Positions 35,464 to 45,326 of a DNA stretch of 51,762 nt are shown one piece after another. The translations under genes were made by a program, and so were the position numbers. Source of the DNA: Lachnospiraceae bacterium (GTDB lineage Bacteria; Bacillota; Clostridia; Lachnospirales; Lachnospiraceae); the NCBI GenBank assembly GCA_015057615.1, contig SVEA01000016.1:1-51762 (forward strand). The letters are read 5' to 3'. Below the pieces are notes generated by a model, which was given only the letters and a program-made list of their open reading frames with translations, searched no databases and was not told the origin of the DNA. The stretch's first letter is position 1; each line of letters starts with the position of its first letter.

Positions 35464-36126
35464 TTATAATGCAAACATGATAAACAATGCTATATATGTC
35501 TTTTTTATATCTCTATTCACTAATAAATACATTACTCCTAGGAAAAACCCCAAGACAATTCCTTCTAATCCAATCCATATACTACCTTTTGTAAATGCAT
35601 GCGCCAATCCCCATGTAATACCGCAGATCACTCCTCCATATGGGATGTTTTTTCTTTTATACCATACCTCGAATGCCTTCTGGGTAAAAATTATAATAAG
35701 CATAAATAGCACTGTTTCGAACGCATAATATATATATTGAAAAACAAATAACACAAGCTCTTTATTCTGGAATTCTCTAATAATCTTAAATCCTTTCCAA
35801 TTTATGTAGTTTGACACTAACGCTAGAGTAATACAAAATATAACCGATATCCATTGCCATTTTGCCATTTTATCTGCTGCTTCAAAAAGATTAAACTGAT
35901 ACTTCTTCTTCGATGCAAGAATGAGTAAATAACCTACTACACCCCAAGAAATACAGGTTATAATCCAGTGAATGATTATCTGATTTGTATTCCAGTTCTG
36001 TGCTGCGACTCCATATATCATCGGTTCTAATACATAAGCATACAATGCTTCTAGCCCTAATCCAGCAAATGCAAGCATTCCTAAGGAAAAATAATCCCAT
36101 CCCGTAACCTTCTTGTCCATATCCAA
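35464..36126 (-). CDS. Multi-pass membrane protein (CPBP-like)
   Basis: A 220-aa integral membrane protein with about six hydrophobic segments (for example DYFSLGMLAFAGLGLEALYAYVLEPMIYG, IIIHWIITCISWGVVGYLLILAS, WISVIFCITLALVSNYI, and the last GLEGIVLGFFLGVMYLLVNRDIKKTYIALFIMF). The segment GGVICGITWGLAHAFTKGSIWIGLEGIVLGFFLGVMYLL resembles motif 2-3 of the CPBP/CAAX-protease family, but the EExxxR motif 1 is not there, so protease activity is doubtful. Function unknown. Confidence 0.75.
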   Translation of the reverse strand: MDMDKKVTGWDYFSLGMLAFAGLGLEALYAYVLEPMIYGVAAQNWNTNQIIIHWIITCISWGVVGYLLILASKKKYQFNLFEAADKMAKWQWISVIFCITLALVSNYINWKGFKIIREFQNKELVLFVFQYIYYAFETVLFMLIIIFTQKAFEVWYKRKNIPYGGVICGITWGLAHAFTKGSIWIGLEGIVLGFFLGVMYLLVNRDIKKTYIALFIMFAL

Positions 36127-36208
36127 TCCCTCTCTTTTATACTAATATTTGATAAGCGTTTTTTACTTTGGTGTACCATCCATCTGTCTAGGTATGATTT
36201 AACCTAAT

Positions 36209-37072
36209 TCAATCTCCGATCCAAAAATACAGCAGCCCTTTCTCACCATCTGGCAGTTCGACGTAGAACCAGTTTAGTACCCGGTCATCCGGACTAATAT
36301 GGATATCAAGTAACTTAATCTGCATTGCTTTAAATTCCCTCTGGACCTCCGGATCCCATACCGTATAATCAAAATAGTCTTCCGGATTTTTATCTAAGGG
36401 TACGAAATAGCCGGTGTCATCAACTTCATAGGTTTTCCCAATATATTGCTCGACATCATGATTCGTTATAACGTATTTATTGTCCTTCAATTCTCCCCAT
36501 GCAGAATAAAATTTTGGCTTAAAATAATTTGCCATATAAAACCAGGATATGAATTTTCCTTGTCCATCCATCAATGCATATCGATCAATTGATCCTATAG
36601 AATAAAACTCTTTCCCATCATATCGAAAGAATGAAAAGTTCGGATCTCCACTTGGTCCGTCATCAAAAACAGCAACTTCGACATAGCTGTCCCTGTTATC
36701 CAGATCAATAATCTGTACTTCACCAGATGGGTTTTCTGGATTTAATGCCAGCTTTATACCCTTCACCTCTATATAGGAGCCATCCTCACAGTCAGATTTT
36801 AATACAATATTTATCCGATCTGCTTCACCATCTCCATCCAAGTCATATTCACCATGAATATCATAGGTTCGCTGATAATATTCTAATTTTTCGTCATATG
36901 AAACATCAAAAGTATAACCCTTAAAATACTTATCCAATTCCGAAAAATCTTCCAACTTAGGCTCCTCCGTAGTTTTCCTTGATCTACATCCAGAAAGTAG
37001 ACATAGCAGGAGTAAGCATAGAATTAATGAGATGCATTTTGTTTTCTTTCTGTTTCTGTAATTAATTAACAT
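36209..37072 (-). CDS. Lipoprotein of unknown function
   Basis: A 287-aa protein begun at MLINYRNRKKTKCISLILCLLLLCLLSGCRSRK, with GGAGGG before the ATG; ten more codons upstream lack a site. Lipobox LLSGC with Cys at about 29. The rest contains IHGEYDLDGDGEADRINIVLKSDCEDG, a DxDxDG calcium-type loop, and AVFDDGPSGDPNFSFFRYDGKEFYSIG, as in other secreted Lachnospiraceae proteins with VCBS-like repeats. Precise role not known. Alone, followed by the membrane protein gene about 80 bp on. Confidence 0.8.
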   Translation of the reverse strand: MLINYRNRKKTKCISLILCLLLLCLLSGCRSRKTTEEPKLEDFSELDKYFKGYTFDVSYDEKLEYYQRTYDIHGEYDLDGDGEADRINIVLKSDCEDGSYIEVKGIKLALNPENPSGEVQIIDLDNRDSYVEVAVFDDGPSGDPNFSFFRYDGKEFYSIGSIDRYALMDGQGKFISWFYMANYFKPKFYSAWGELKDNKYVITNHDVEQYIGKTYEVDDTGYFVPLDKNPEDYFDYTVWDPEVQREFKAMQIKLLDIHISPDDRVLNWFYVELPDGEKGLLYFWIGD

Positions 37073-37215
37073 GGAATATTTCCCTCCAGAAACAAGTACC
37101 ACAAATATAATAATAGATACCTATTAGGTTACCAAAATATAGTAATATTATATGTTAAACGGTGAAGTAAAGTCAATCAATGAATTCTTACTTTATTGTT
37201 ACGTTATTATTACAT

Positions 37216-37420
37216 GTTACTGTTCACACATGGGCAAAATCTATCATATGATTTCGACAAATGATATCCGATCAGGAGTATTTGCATTCGTTGGTACTTT
37301 GGCTCCGTATTTTAGAGCCTTATGTACCGCTACGTAATGAATCTTAAGCGAAAGCGTCTCCGATTCAGATACATTTGGCGAAATCATAACATGGTATACA
37401 TGGTGGGTGTGAACAGTAAC
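37216..37420. mobile_element. 205-bp MITE with 14-bp terminal inverted repeats and 8-bp target duplication
   Basis: GTTACTGTTCACAC (37216-37229) and GTGTGAACAGTAAC (37407-37420) are perfect inverted termini. Immediately outside them TATTACAT occurs on both sides (37208-37215 and 37421-37428), an exact 8-bp direct repeat. There is no transposase, so it is a non-autonomous element mobilised in trans. An 8-bp duplication fits IS66- or IS256-type transposases; the end sequence differs from that of the IS256-like element at the right edge. It fills the gap between the lipoprotein and xylanase genes. Confidence 0.85.
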
Positions 37421-37471
37421 TATTACATTTCAGCTACAGTACTGTCGTCTTCTTATTAATCTCACCTCAAA

Positions 37472-37510
37472 ATCACCCCACCGATATCGTAATAATATTG
37501 GTGGGGTGGT
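37472..37510 (-). terminator. Intrinsic terminator of the xylanase gene
   Basis: ATCACCCCACC and GGTGGGGTGGT pair as a GC-rich stem around a loop of 17 nt. Leftward the stem runs into ATTTTGAGG. It lies 36 bp past the xylanase stop. Confidence 0.75.
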
Positions 37511-37545
37511 GATAAACAGAGAATCCTCCCTTGTTCAACCGATGT

Positions 37546-38577
<1,032 letters not shown>

Positions 38578-38675
38578 CTACATAATAAACCCTCGAGGTC
38601 ATTACTATATTATGCTTATTGTCTTTAATTAGTCCATTGTACTAACAAAGTTATTATGAACATGATTATATAAAT

Positions 38676-38710
38676 GAAAAAAGCCGCCTGTTTAATAGAC
38701 GACTTTTTAT
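38676..38710. terminator. Bidirectional terminator below the cupin gene
   Basis: AGCCGCCT and AGACGACT pair with G-U allowance, with A-tract on one side and TTTTTT on the other for leftward transcripts. It closes the cupin transcript before the xylanase promoter region (about 38550-38670). Confidence 0.75.
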
Positions 38711-38739
38711 TAAATATGAATTCTCCTTCCCCCTATTGT

Positions 38740-39078
38740 TCACTCATTTGGGAATATTACCGTTAATTGCATTTTGAAGGCTTCCTCCGCATGGACTGAA
38801 TGAGGCTTATTTGCAGGCATAACAAGAGTTTCGCCCACAGACAGATTATACTCTTTACCGTCTACAACAAATCTACCGTTACCTTCCAGTATAGTTACCA
38901 TAGCGTCTCCTGTAGAATCATGAGTACCAATCTCCTCACCCTTTGAGAAAGCAAAAAGTGTAATGCTTACATAAGCATTTTGAGCCAATGTCTTACTTAC
39001 AACTTGCCCTTCTGGTGCTGAAATTTCCTCAGATAAATGCAAGATTTTTTCATGTTCCATATTTTTAATATATTTCAT
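38740..39078 (-). CDS. Single-domain cupin protein
   Basis: A 112-aa beta-barrel protein begun at MKYIKNMEHEKILHLSEEI, because AAAGGAGAAGTA lies before this ATG. Cupin motif 1 is altered: GTHDSTGDAMVTILEGNGRFVVDG (H then D/T instead of HxH). Motif 2 is intact: GETLVMPANKPHSVHA. Divergent from the Crp/Fnr gene, an arrangement seen in many anaerobes in which the regulator controls a cupin of unknown substrate, often tied to redox or nitrosative stress. Confidence 0.88.
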   Translation of the reverse strand: MKYIKNMEHEKILHLSEEISAPEGQVVSKTLAQNAYVSITLFAFSKGEEIGTHDSTGDAMVTILEGNGRFVVDGKEYNLSVGETLVMPANKPHSVHAEEAFKMQLTVIFPNE

Positions 39079-39259
39079 TACTTCTCCTTTCTGCTGGTTA
39101 ATCACCACAGCCACTGCACTTTTCTTCCTTTATTTGAATAGTCTGTCTTATCATAATAATAACTATTCCTTGCTTGACTACCTGCAGGCTTTGGGCTGCA
39201 GGCTCTAAGCTTCCGTTGACTTTATGCTGTGATTATACTACAATAACTACAACAAGTAT

Positions 39260-39273
39260 GTTGTTATAACAAC
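39260..39273 (+). promoter_or_regulatory. Palindromic site upstream of the Crp/Fnr gene
   Basis: GTTGTTATAACAAC is a perfect 14-bp palindrome located 15 bp before the start codon. It lies in the divergent cupin-Crp/Fnr intergenic region and could be an operator for the Crp/Fnr protein itself. Confidence 0.5.
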
Positions 39274-39288
39274 GCATTGGAGAGAATT

Positions 39289-39951
39289 ATGGATTTTTTA
39301 TTTTTAACTAAAACATTTTTGTTTCGCGGTTCTACCATATCAGAAATTCAGGCTATACTGCAATGTCTTGGTGCGTCCATTAAAACCTTCCATAAGGGCA
39401 CGCCTATTTACCATACTGGAGAAATTATAGAATGCATGGGACTCGTGTTGTCCGGCAGCGTAAATATTGAAAATAATGACGTTTGGGGTAACAAAAATAT
39501 TCTCAGCCATATCGATGCCGGACAAATATTTGCAGAAACCTATGCATGTATTCCCGGTGAACCACTGATGGTTAATGTAACTGCCGCAGAAAAAACAACG
39601 GTCATGTTCTTAAATACTGCTAGGTTACTTCAAACATGTCCTCATTGTTGCATTCATCATAACAAATTAATTAAAAATTTGTTGCAGATTACAGCACAAA
39701 AGAACCTGAATCTTTCTTGCAAAATCCTAAACACTTCGTCCAAAACGATTCGAGGCAGACTGCTTTCCTATTTTTCTGTGCAAGCTATGCAGTACGGAAG
39801 CTATCAATTTACAATTCCTTTCAATCGCCAGCAGCTCGCTGATTACTTAAGCGTTGACCGCAGTGCCCTGTCAAATGAGCTTTCCAAAATGAAAAATGAG
39901 GGCATTTTGACTTATGAAAAGAATACTTTTATATTGAAACAAGGTTTATAG
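39289..39951 (+). CDS. Crp/Fnr-family regulator
   Basis: A 220-aa regulator begun at MDFLFLTKTFLFRG after GGAGAGAATT; a frame four codons longer lacks a better site. The cyclic-nucleotide-binding-like barrel is about 25-140 (IYHTGEIIECMGLVLSGSVNIENND...GQIFAETYACIPGEPLMVNVTAAEKTTVMFLN). The HTH is near the end (FTIPFNRQQLADYLSVDRSALSNELSKMKNEGILTYEKNTFIL). Cysteines at FETYAC, LLQTCPHCCIHHNK could hold a cofactor; a CPHCC cluster is unusual and may bind metal. Divergent from the cupin gene. Confidence 0.93.
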   Translation: MDFLFLTKTFLFRGSTISEIQAILQCLGASIKTFHKGTPIYHTGEIIECMGLVLSGSVNIENNDVWGNKNILSHIDAGQIFAETYACIPGEPLMVNVTAAEKTTVMFLNTARLLQTCPHCCIHHNKLIKNLLQITAQKNLNLSCKILNTSSKTIRGRLLSYFSVQAMQYGSYQFTIPFNRQQLADYLSVDRSALSNELSKMKNEGILTYEKNTFILKQGL

Positions 39952-40034
39952 CATAGAGCAATAAGACTTTATTAATCGAAAATATAGCACTTTCGAAAAT
40001 ATTCTTAGAATAAATAATGCAAATGCAGGAGAAA

Positions 40035-40119
40035 GGTTGAAAGAAATACACTTTCAACCACAAATTTTGTGCCTGCGAAATCCTCGGCACAAATTCGGAT
40101 GCACAGAAATACATGTGCA
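40035..40119 (+). promoter_or_regulatory. Structured 5' leader of the AraC/GyrI-type gene
   Basis: Two hairpins precede the coding sequence: GGTTGAAAG/CTTTCAACC (40035-40043 with 40051-40059) and TGCACA/TGTGCA (40100-40105 with 40114-40119). The second ends six bases before GGAGGA, so it could affect translation. No known riboswitch class is recognised. Confidence 0.4.
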
Positions 40120-40135
40120 GGAATGGAGGATAAAG

Positions 40136-40969
40136 ATGATAGCCAACGAATATGTAAATCGTGCAATAGAATATATATTAAATCATATTGGTGAAGAGAT
40201 TTCTGTTGATGAAGTTGCGAAACATTGTAATTTTTCAAAATACTACTTCTCAAGATTATTTAAAATGACAACAGGCGAAGGTATCTATGAATATATTAAA
40301 AGAGTTAAAATGGAACAGAGTGCGTTCCGACTTAAGGTTGAAAAAGGAAGGAGCATAACGGATATTGGCTCTGAATATGGCTATAGTGCTTCTAACTACA
40401 GTTCGGTTTTTAAACAGCATCATCACGTTTCGCCAATCGAGTTTCGCCGTAGTGTCATAGACCGTTCTCTGATACATCCAATCTATAATTATGCAGGGAC
40501 TCAATTGGAAACCTATGAGGACTGTGACGCCAAAATCTCTATCGAGTATCTTCAAGATTGTCCTGTCATTTATGAGCGATACATTGGAAATTATGAGGAT
40601 TTGTCTGCCAATTGGGGCGCCTTTCAAGATAAATATAGAGAATATATCACCGATAAAACATTGATGATTGAGCGTACGTTTGACGATCCATCGATTACAG
40701 ATAAAAACAAATGCCTCTATGACCTATGTATCAGCGTTGACATCAATTGCTTAGTGGAAAACACTTATATTTTAACGGGTGGTAAATTTGCAATCTATCA
40801 CTATAAAGGCTTTATGGAGGAAATCTACTCTGCTTATCAAAGCATATTTAATGTATGGATCGCACAAAGTGGTTACTCCATTGATGAACGCTATGGTTTT
40901 GAAATCTATCGAAAAGTGGACTGTTCTTCCATGTATATGGAAATAGATATCTGCATTCCGATTAAGTAG
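40136..40969 (+). CDS. AraC-family regulator with GyrI-like effector domain
   Basis: A 277-aa regulator begun at MIANEYVNRAIEYILNHIGEEIS after GGAGGATAAAG; the 33 extra codons upstream lack a site and are non-conserved in appearance. Two HTHs at the N-terminus: VDEVAKHCNFSKYYFSRLFKMTTGEGIYEYIKRVKMEQSAFRLK and SITDIGSEYGYSASNYSSVFKQHHHVSPIEFR (about 20-105). The C-terminal half (about 125-275) is a GyrI-like/BmrR-C-like small-molecule domain (VIYERYIGNYEDLSANWGAFQDKY...YDLCISVD...GGKFAIYHYKG...FEIYRKVD). It lies 82 bp before a MATE exporter gene in the same direction: a drug-responsive activator of that pump is likely. Confidence 0.93.
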   Translation: MIANEYVNRAIEYILNHIGEEISVDEVAKHCNFSKYYFSRLFKMTTGEGIYEYIKRVKMEQSAFRLKVEKGRSITDIGSEYGYSASNYSSVFKQHHHVSPIEFRRSVIDRSLIHPIYNYAGTQLETYEDCDAKISIEYLQDCPVIYERYIGNYEDLSANWGAFQDKYREYITDKTLMIERTFDDPSITDKNKCLYDLCISVDINCLVENTYILTGGKFAIYHYKGFMEEIYSAYQSIFNVWIAQSGYSIDERYGFEIYRKVDCSSMYMEIDICIPIK

Positions 40970-41002
40970 AGCAAGAATCCAGAAGTATCTTAACTCCATT
41001 AT

Positions 41003-41042
41003 CCCTATAATCGATCTTGTTATTATGAACTTGATTATAGGG
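41003..41042 (+). promoter_or_regulatory. Inverted repeat overlapping the MATE ribosome site
   Basis: CCCTATAATC (41003-41012) and GATTATAGGG (41033-41042) are 10-bp exact inverted copies. The right arm ends in the GGG that begins the GGGAGG ribosome site of the MATE gene. It may be the operator of the AraC/GyrI protein, or a hairpin that hides the ribosome site. Confidence 0.5.
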
Positions 41043-41051
41043 AGGAAAAAC

Positions 41052-42389
41052 ATGAATGTAGATCACATTAAAAATCAAAGAGTAAAGACAATTTTTCAGT
41101 TTTCGATACCTGCCATCATTGCAATGGTGTTGACTTCGTTAATTACTGTTACGGATGGCTTTTTTATTGGAAACTATGTAGGTACCGACGGAATTGCTGC
41201 CGTTAACTTGGGACTTCCCATTATTTATCTCTATCTAGCCGTAGGGCTTATGATTTCTGTAGGCGGCGTTGCAATTGCAGGTATCTCTCTTGGCGAGAGG
41301 AATCAAAAGAAGTGCAACAATGTTTTCAATCAAACCTTATGCACTACAGCAGTGGTGTCTTGGATATTAAGTTTACTTGTATGGCTCTCTTTTGACACTA
41401 TACTCCGCATTTTAAATGCAGATGCACAGGTGGCAGTATATTTCAAAGAATATTATATGATTATGCTGTTTGAGCTACCCATTATGGTGATAAATGCTTC
41501 TTTTGGAATGTTTATAAGAAGTGAAGGAAATCCCCAATATTTTATGAAGGTCAATATTCTTAATGTTTTGCTGAATATTATTCTTGACTATCTGTTTGTT
41601 AATTGGTTTTACTTAGGTGTGGCGGGAATCGCTGTGGCATCACTTATATCTGCCACTGTTACCTTACTGTGTCTCTTATACTTTTTTGTAAAGAAATCTA
41701 AGGTCTATAAATTTAGGAAATTCATCTTTTCTGCTGAGGTATTCAAAAGCACATTTCTCAACGGCAGCTCTGAATTTATAGGTGAAATGTCCCTCTGCAT
41801 TTCAATGTTTGCATATAATTTTGTAATTATGCGGCATATTGGCGTAGACGGTATAACAGCATTTGCTATCGTGGGATATATTTCTTATATATTCAGCATG
41901 ATTATTATTGGCTTTGGACAAGGTGCAAGCCCGCTAATCAGCTTTACTTACGGTGCAAAGGAGTATACATTGACATCCGACTTGCGTCGAATAACCAATG
42001 TGATTGTATTCCTAGTCGGAGCCGGAGTGCTTCTTTTGGTGTTATGCACCTCTCAATGGTATAGTAGTCTCTTTATAGAAAATGAAGTGGTTGAGCAGAT
42101 GATTTGTTCCGGTGTTAAAATATTTGCAGTATCCTTTCTGTTTTCCGGAGTTAATACCATTACATCCTTCTATTTTACATCCATCGGCAGGGCTCTCGAG
42201 TCAGCTATTGTATCCTCTGCACGAGGATTGGTCCTTTTGCTAATCTGCATATTTACTCTGCCGGCAGTTCTTGGAATGATCGGTGTATGGCTTGTGTCAC
42301 CCATTACAGAAGCATTGACTTTACTTATAAGTTTGTTCTTTATATGCAAAGAACGCAAACATATGCAACTTGGATTAACGCAAGAATGA
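41052..42389 (+). CDS. MATE-family multidrug/sodium antiporter
   Basis: A 445-aa exporter begun at [18 protein letters not shown] after GGGAGGAAAAAC; nine extra codons in the longer frame are not needed. About twelve TMs, beginning [41 protein letters not shown], a MATE hallmark region, and repeated in the second half ([41 protein letters not shown]). Follows the AraC/GyrI gene, so export of a toxic or signalling compound is likely under its control. Substrate unknown. Confidence 0.94.
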   Translation: MNVDHIKNQRVKTIFQFSIPAIIAMVLTSLITVTDGFFIGNYVGTDGIAAVNLGLPIIYLYLAVGLMISVGGVAIAGISLGERNQKKCNNVFNQTLCTTAVVSWILSLLVWLSFDTILRILNADAQVAVYFKEYYMIMLFELPIMVINASFGMFIRSEGNPQYFMKVNILNVLLNIILDYLFVNWFYLGVAGIAVASLISATVTLLCLLYFFVKKSKVYKFRKFIFSAEVFKSTFLNGSSEFIGEMSLCISMFAYNFVIMRHIGVDGITAFAIVGYISYIFSMIIIGFGQGASPLISFTYGAKEYTLTSDLRRITNVIVFLVGAGVLLLVLCTSQWYSSLFIENEVVEQMICSGVKIFAVSFLFSGVNTITSFYFTSIGRALESAIVSSARGLVLLLICIFTLPAVLGMIGVWLVSPITEALTLLISLFFICKERKHMQLGLTQE

Positions 42390-42393
42390 TAGA

Positions 42394-42443
42394 AAAATAT
42401 CCAGTAACCATCCCTCCAGATAGATGGCTACTGGATATTTTTT
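42394..42443 (+). terminator. Intrinsic terminator of the MATE gene
   Basis: A long stem: ATATCCAGTA-CCATC (from 42398) pairs with GATGG-TACTGGATAT (42424-42439), with an A-tract before and TTTTTTCTCC after. It starts just past the stop codon. Confidence 0.85.
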
Positions 42444-42643
42444 CTCCAAAAGACCTGTATGCGCCTATCAGGTTAATCATCCGGCAGGGGAACTATGGGA
42501 GCTTTTTCTCATTAATAGCAGGTTCAAAACGCAATTTCTGGGAACTAATGGACAATGCCCGGGAAGATAAGCATATATTAATCCGATATAATAGTATTGT
42601 AGGCAAAAACCTAATTTTATTATTTGAGGAGGTAGATTTAAAT

Positions 42644-45067
42644 TTGAAAAATCACTTTTTTTTGATTCTTTTGGGAATCATTCTGGTACTCTCACTGTTC
42701 AATGGGGCGGCCAGCGCCAAAGAACCATCCAATGATTCAAAGACAAACCCGCTTCAAAAACCTTCGGTCGGCGGTGCACTTCAACTACTCCAGAAGGACG
42801 GACAGATGACATTATGCAATGCAAAGGGTGAACCCATCCAACTGCGTGGCATGAGTACCCATGGTCTGCAATGGTTCCCCGGCATACTCAACAATAATGC
42901 CTTTGCTGCACTTGCCAACGATTGGGGCTCCAATGTCATCCGGTTAGCTTTATATGTGGGTGAATCCGGATATGCAACCGATTCGTCCTTAAATGAAAAA
43001 ATCATTGAAGGAATTAACCTTGCCATTCAAAATGATCTCTATGTCATTGTCGACTGGCATGTTCTCACCCCCGGTGATCCGAATGCGCCAATTTATAAAG
43101 ATGCCATGGCTTTCTTTCAGGAGATATCCGATTTATATCCCAATGATCCGCACTTAATTTATGAGCTTGCTAACGAGCCCAATGGTGGTGATCCCGGTGT
43201 CACTAATGATGCAAAGGGATGGGAAAAGGTTAAATCCTATGCGGAGCCTATCATTAAGATGCTTCGTGATAAAGGTAACGAAAATCTGATCCTTGTCGGT
43301 AGCCCAAACTGGAGCCAGCGCCCGGATTTGGCCGCAGATAATCCAATTAAGGATAGCAATACGATTTATACGGTTCATTTCTACACTGGTACCCACAAAT
43401 CCGCTGCGGACAGTAAGGACCGCGCCAATGTCATGAGTAATGTCCGCTATGCACTCGAGCACGGTGTTGCGGTCTTTGCATCCGAATGGGGGACAAGCGA
43501 AGCCAGCGGTAATAATGGCCCGTTCTTAAAGGAAGCAGATGAATGGCTGAACTATCTTGATGCCAACAATATCAGCTGGTGTAACTGGTCTTTGAGCAAT
43601 AAAAATGAAACCTCAGCAGCCCTCCAGCCGTTTGAGCTGGGTAAACAGGATGCCACCTCTTTGGATCCGGGCAAGGATCAAAAATGGTCCCTTGAAGAAC
43701 TGAGTATCTCTGGCGAATATGTTCGCTCGAAAATACTTGGTATTCCCTATAACCCCATTAACCGTACATCAAGGACTGTATTCAGTGATGTTGTCTGGAA
43801 CTTTGACGATGGCCTCCAGGGCTTCGGTATCAACGGTGATAGCCCGATCCAGTCCGTGACATTGACAAATGTCAATCAATCATTAAATATTGCCGGCCTG
43901 GAAACAAGCCACGATATTTCCGAAGGTAATTATTGGGCAAACGTCCGCTTGTCCGCTGATCAGTCCTCTGCAAGACCGGATATATTCGGCGCAGAAGCCT
44001 TAAGCATGGATGTAATCTTAACAAACCCGGATACCGTTGCAATTGCAGCTATTCCTCAGAGTTCAACCCACAGCTGGGCAAACCCTCTTCGGGCAGTCGC
44101 AATTAAACCGGAGGACTTCACCTTGCAGTCCGATCATACTTATAAAGCTAAACTTACTATAACAACAGCAGACTCTCCGAGCTTTGATACCATTTCAAAG
44201 GATAGTACCGACAGTATCATGACTAATATTATTCTGTTTGTCGGCACCGAAAAATCCAATGAAATTCGTATCGACAACATCACCGTTTCCGGTAATAAAG
44301 TCGTTCCAGAAGCGCCCATCGTGCATGATCCGTTGGGAAAGGCGTCTATTCCGTCTGAATTCAAAGACGGCACACGCCAGGGTTGGGCATGGGATTCCGG
44401 TTCAGGAGTAAAAACAGCCATGACCATAAAAGAAGTCAACGGCTCAAAAGCATTAGCCTTTGAAGCCGCTTATCCAGAAGTAAAGCCGACGGATGGTTGG
44501 GCAAGCGCCCCCCGTATGATTTTAAGCGGTGTTAATACGACGCGCCAGGCCAGTGACTGCCTATCCTTTGATCTTTATCTTAAGCCGGTGAAGGGGAATA
44601 CCGGAACGCTGTCCGTCAATCTTGCCTTTGCGCCGCCGAGTCTGGGTTATTGGGCACAGGCTGCCACAAATTATAATATTGATTTGACCAAATTATCGAA
44701 GGCTGAAAAAACAAAGGATGGCTATTATCATTATACCGTTACGTTTGATTTAACCAAAATTGCTGATAACAAGGTAATTGCCTCGGACACTCTCCTGCGT
44801 GATATTACCATCGTTGTGGCAGATGTTCAGAGTAATTTTGCCGGCACAATGGCTATTGATAATGTTCGCTTTGAGAAAGAGAAAAAGGCATCCTCTGTTA
44901 AAGAAGCAGAGAAGACAAAAGCTCCTTCTGCCTATATTGTAAAACGGGGTGATTCTCTCTGGAAAATCGCCAAAAAGTTCAATACAACTTATAGGGAGCT
45001 TGCACGCAGAAATAATATTAAAAATCCAGCCTTGATCCACCCCGCTCAAAAACTCATACTTCCTTAA
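42644..45067 (+). CDS. Secreted GH5 cellulase with two CBMs and a C-terminal LysM
   Basis: An 807-aa extracellular endoglucanase. The start is a TTG seven bases after GAGGAGGTAG; only this start places a signal peptide at the N-terminus ([24 protein letters not shown], about 1-25). The longer frame upstream overlaps the MATE gene and its terminator. GH5 about 45-360 with acid/base E178 ([10 protein letters not shown]) and nucleophile E281 ([13 protein letters not shown]). Then two tandem beta-sandwich CBMs: CBM17-like about 370-555 ([23 protein letters not shown]...RIDNITVSG) and CBM28-like about 570-745 ([25 protein letters not shown]...[10 protein letters not shown]). At the end a LysM (about 762-805; [43 protein letters not shown]), which should anchor it to peptidoglycan. 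Confidence 0.94.
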   Translation: MKNHFFLILLGIILVLSLFNGAASAKEPSNDSKTNPLQKPSVGGALQLLQKDGQMTLCNAKGEPIQLRGMSTHGLQWFPGILNNNAFAALANDWGSNVIRLALYVGESGYATDSSLNEKIIEGINLAIQNDLYVIVDWHVLTPGDPNAPIYKDAMAFFQEISDLYPNDPHLIYELANEPNGGDPGVTNDAKGWEKVKSYAEPIIKMLRDKGNENLILVGSPNWSQRPDLAADNPIKDSNTIYTVHFYTGTHKSAADSKDRANVMSNVRYALEHGVAVFASEWGTSEASGNNGPFLKEADEWLNYLDANNISWCNWSLSNKNETSAALQPFELGKQDATSLDPGKDQKWSLEELSISGEYVRSKILGIPYNPINRTSRTVFSDVVWNFDDGLQGFGINGDSPIQSVTLTNVNQSLNIAGLETSHDISEGNYWANVRLSADQSSARPDIFGAEALSMDVILTNPDTVAIAAIPQSSTHSWANPLRAVAIKPEDFTLQSDHTYKAKLTITTADSPSFDTISKDSTDSIMTNIILFVGTEKSNEIRIDNITVSGNKVVPEAPIVHDPLGKASIPSEFKDGTRQGWAWDSGSGVKTAMTIKEVNGSKALAFEAAYPEVKPTDGWASAPRMILSGVNTTRQASDCLSFDLYLKPVKGNTGTLSVNLAFAPPSLGYWAQAATNYNIDLTKLSKAEKTKDGYYHYTVTFDLTKIADNKVIASDTLLRDITIVVADVQSNFAGTMAIDNVRFEKEKKASSVKEAEKTKAPSAYIVKRGDSLWKIAKKFNTTYRELARRNNIKNPALIHPAQKLILP

Positions 45068-45146
45068 ATCGCATTTCTTATTCTGCTTTCTACGCCGGAC
45101 GAATTAGCGGAAGCTTCATGTACTAGTATAAGGGGGATTTAACAAA

Positions 45147-45187
45147 AGGTGCCCAGCAATGACGTTCTCATTGTAACGGGGCACCTC
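45147..45187 (+). terminator. Terminator hairpin of the GH5 gene
   Basis: AGGTGCCC pairs with GGGCACCT, and inside CAATGA with TCATTG, giving a long two-part stem followed by CTTGTTGATTT. It lies 80 bp past the GH5 stop. Downstream, about 45190-45326, is the promoter region of the AraC-type gene. Confidence 0.7.
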
Positions 45188-45326
45188 TTGTTGATTTATA
45201 TGCTGGCTTTTTATGCGGATTTTCTTTCCAATCGCCTTCACTTTTGTGACAGCCTCTTGTGATATCTGCGTTCTTTTGATACGATATCCTTATTATGACA
45301 ATGATCTTATGGAAAGGGGAGTCCAT

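Noticed and set aside
35464-36126. Membrane protein as an active CPBP protease
   Set aside because: The EExxxR motif needed for activity is absent.
37152-37337. 61-codon plus-strand frame in the gap upstream of the xylanase
   Set aside because: It runs into the MITE and has no ribosome site or recognisable protein features.
42287-42643. N-terminal extension of the GH5 protein
   Set aside because: It overlaps the MATE gene end and its terminator, lacks a ribosome site, and would bury the signal peptide that follows the TTG start.
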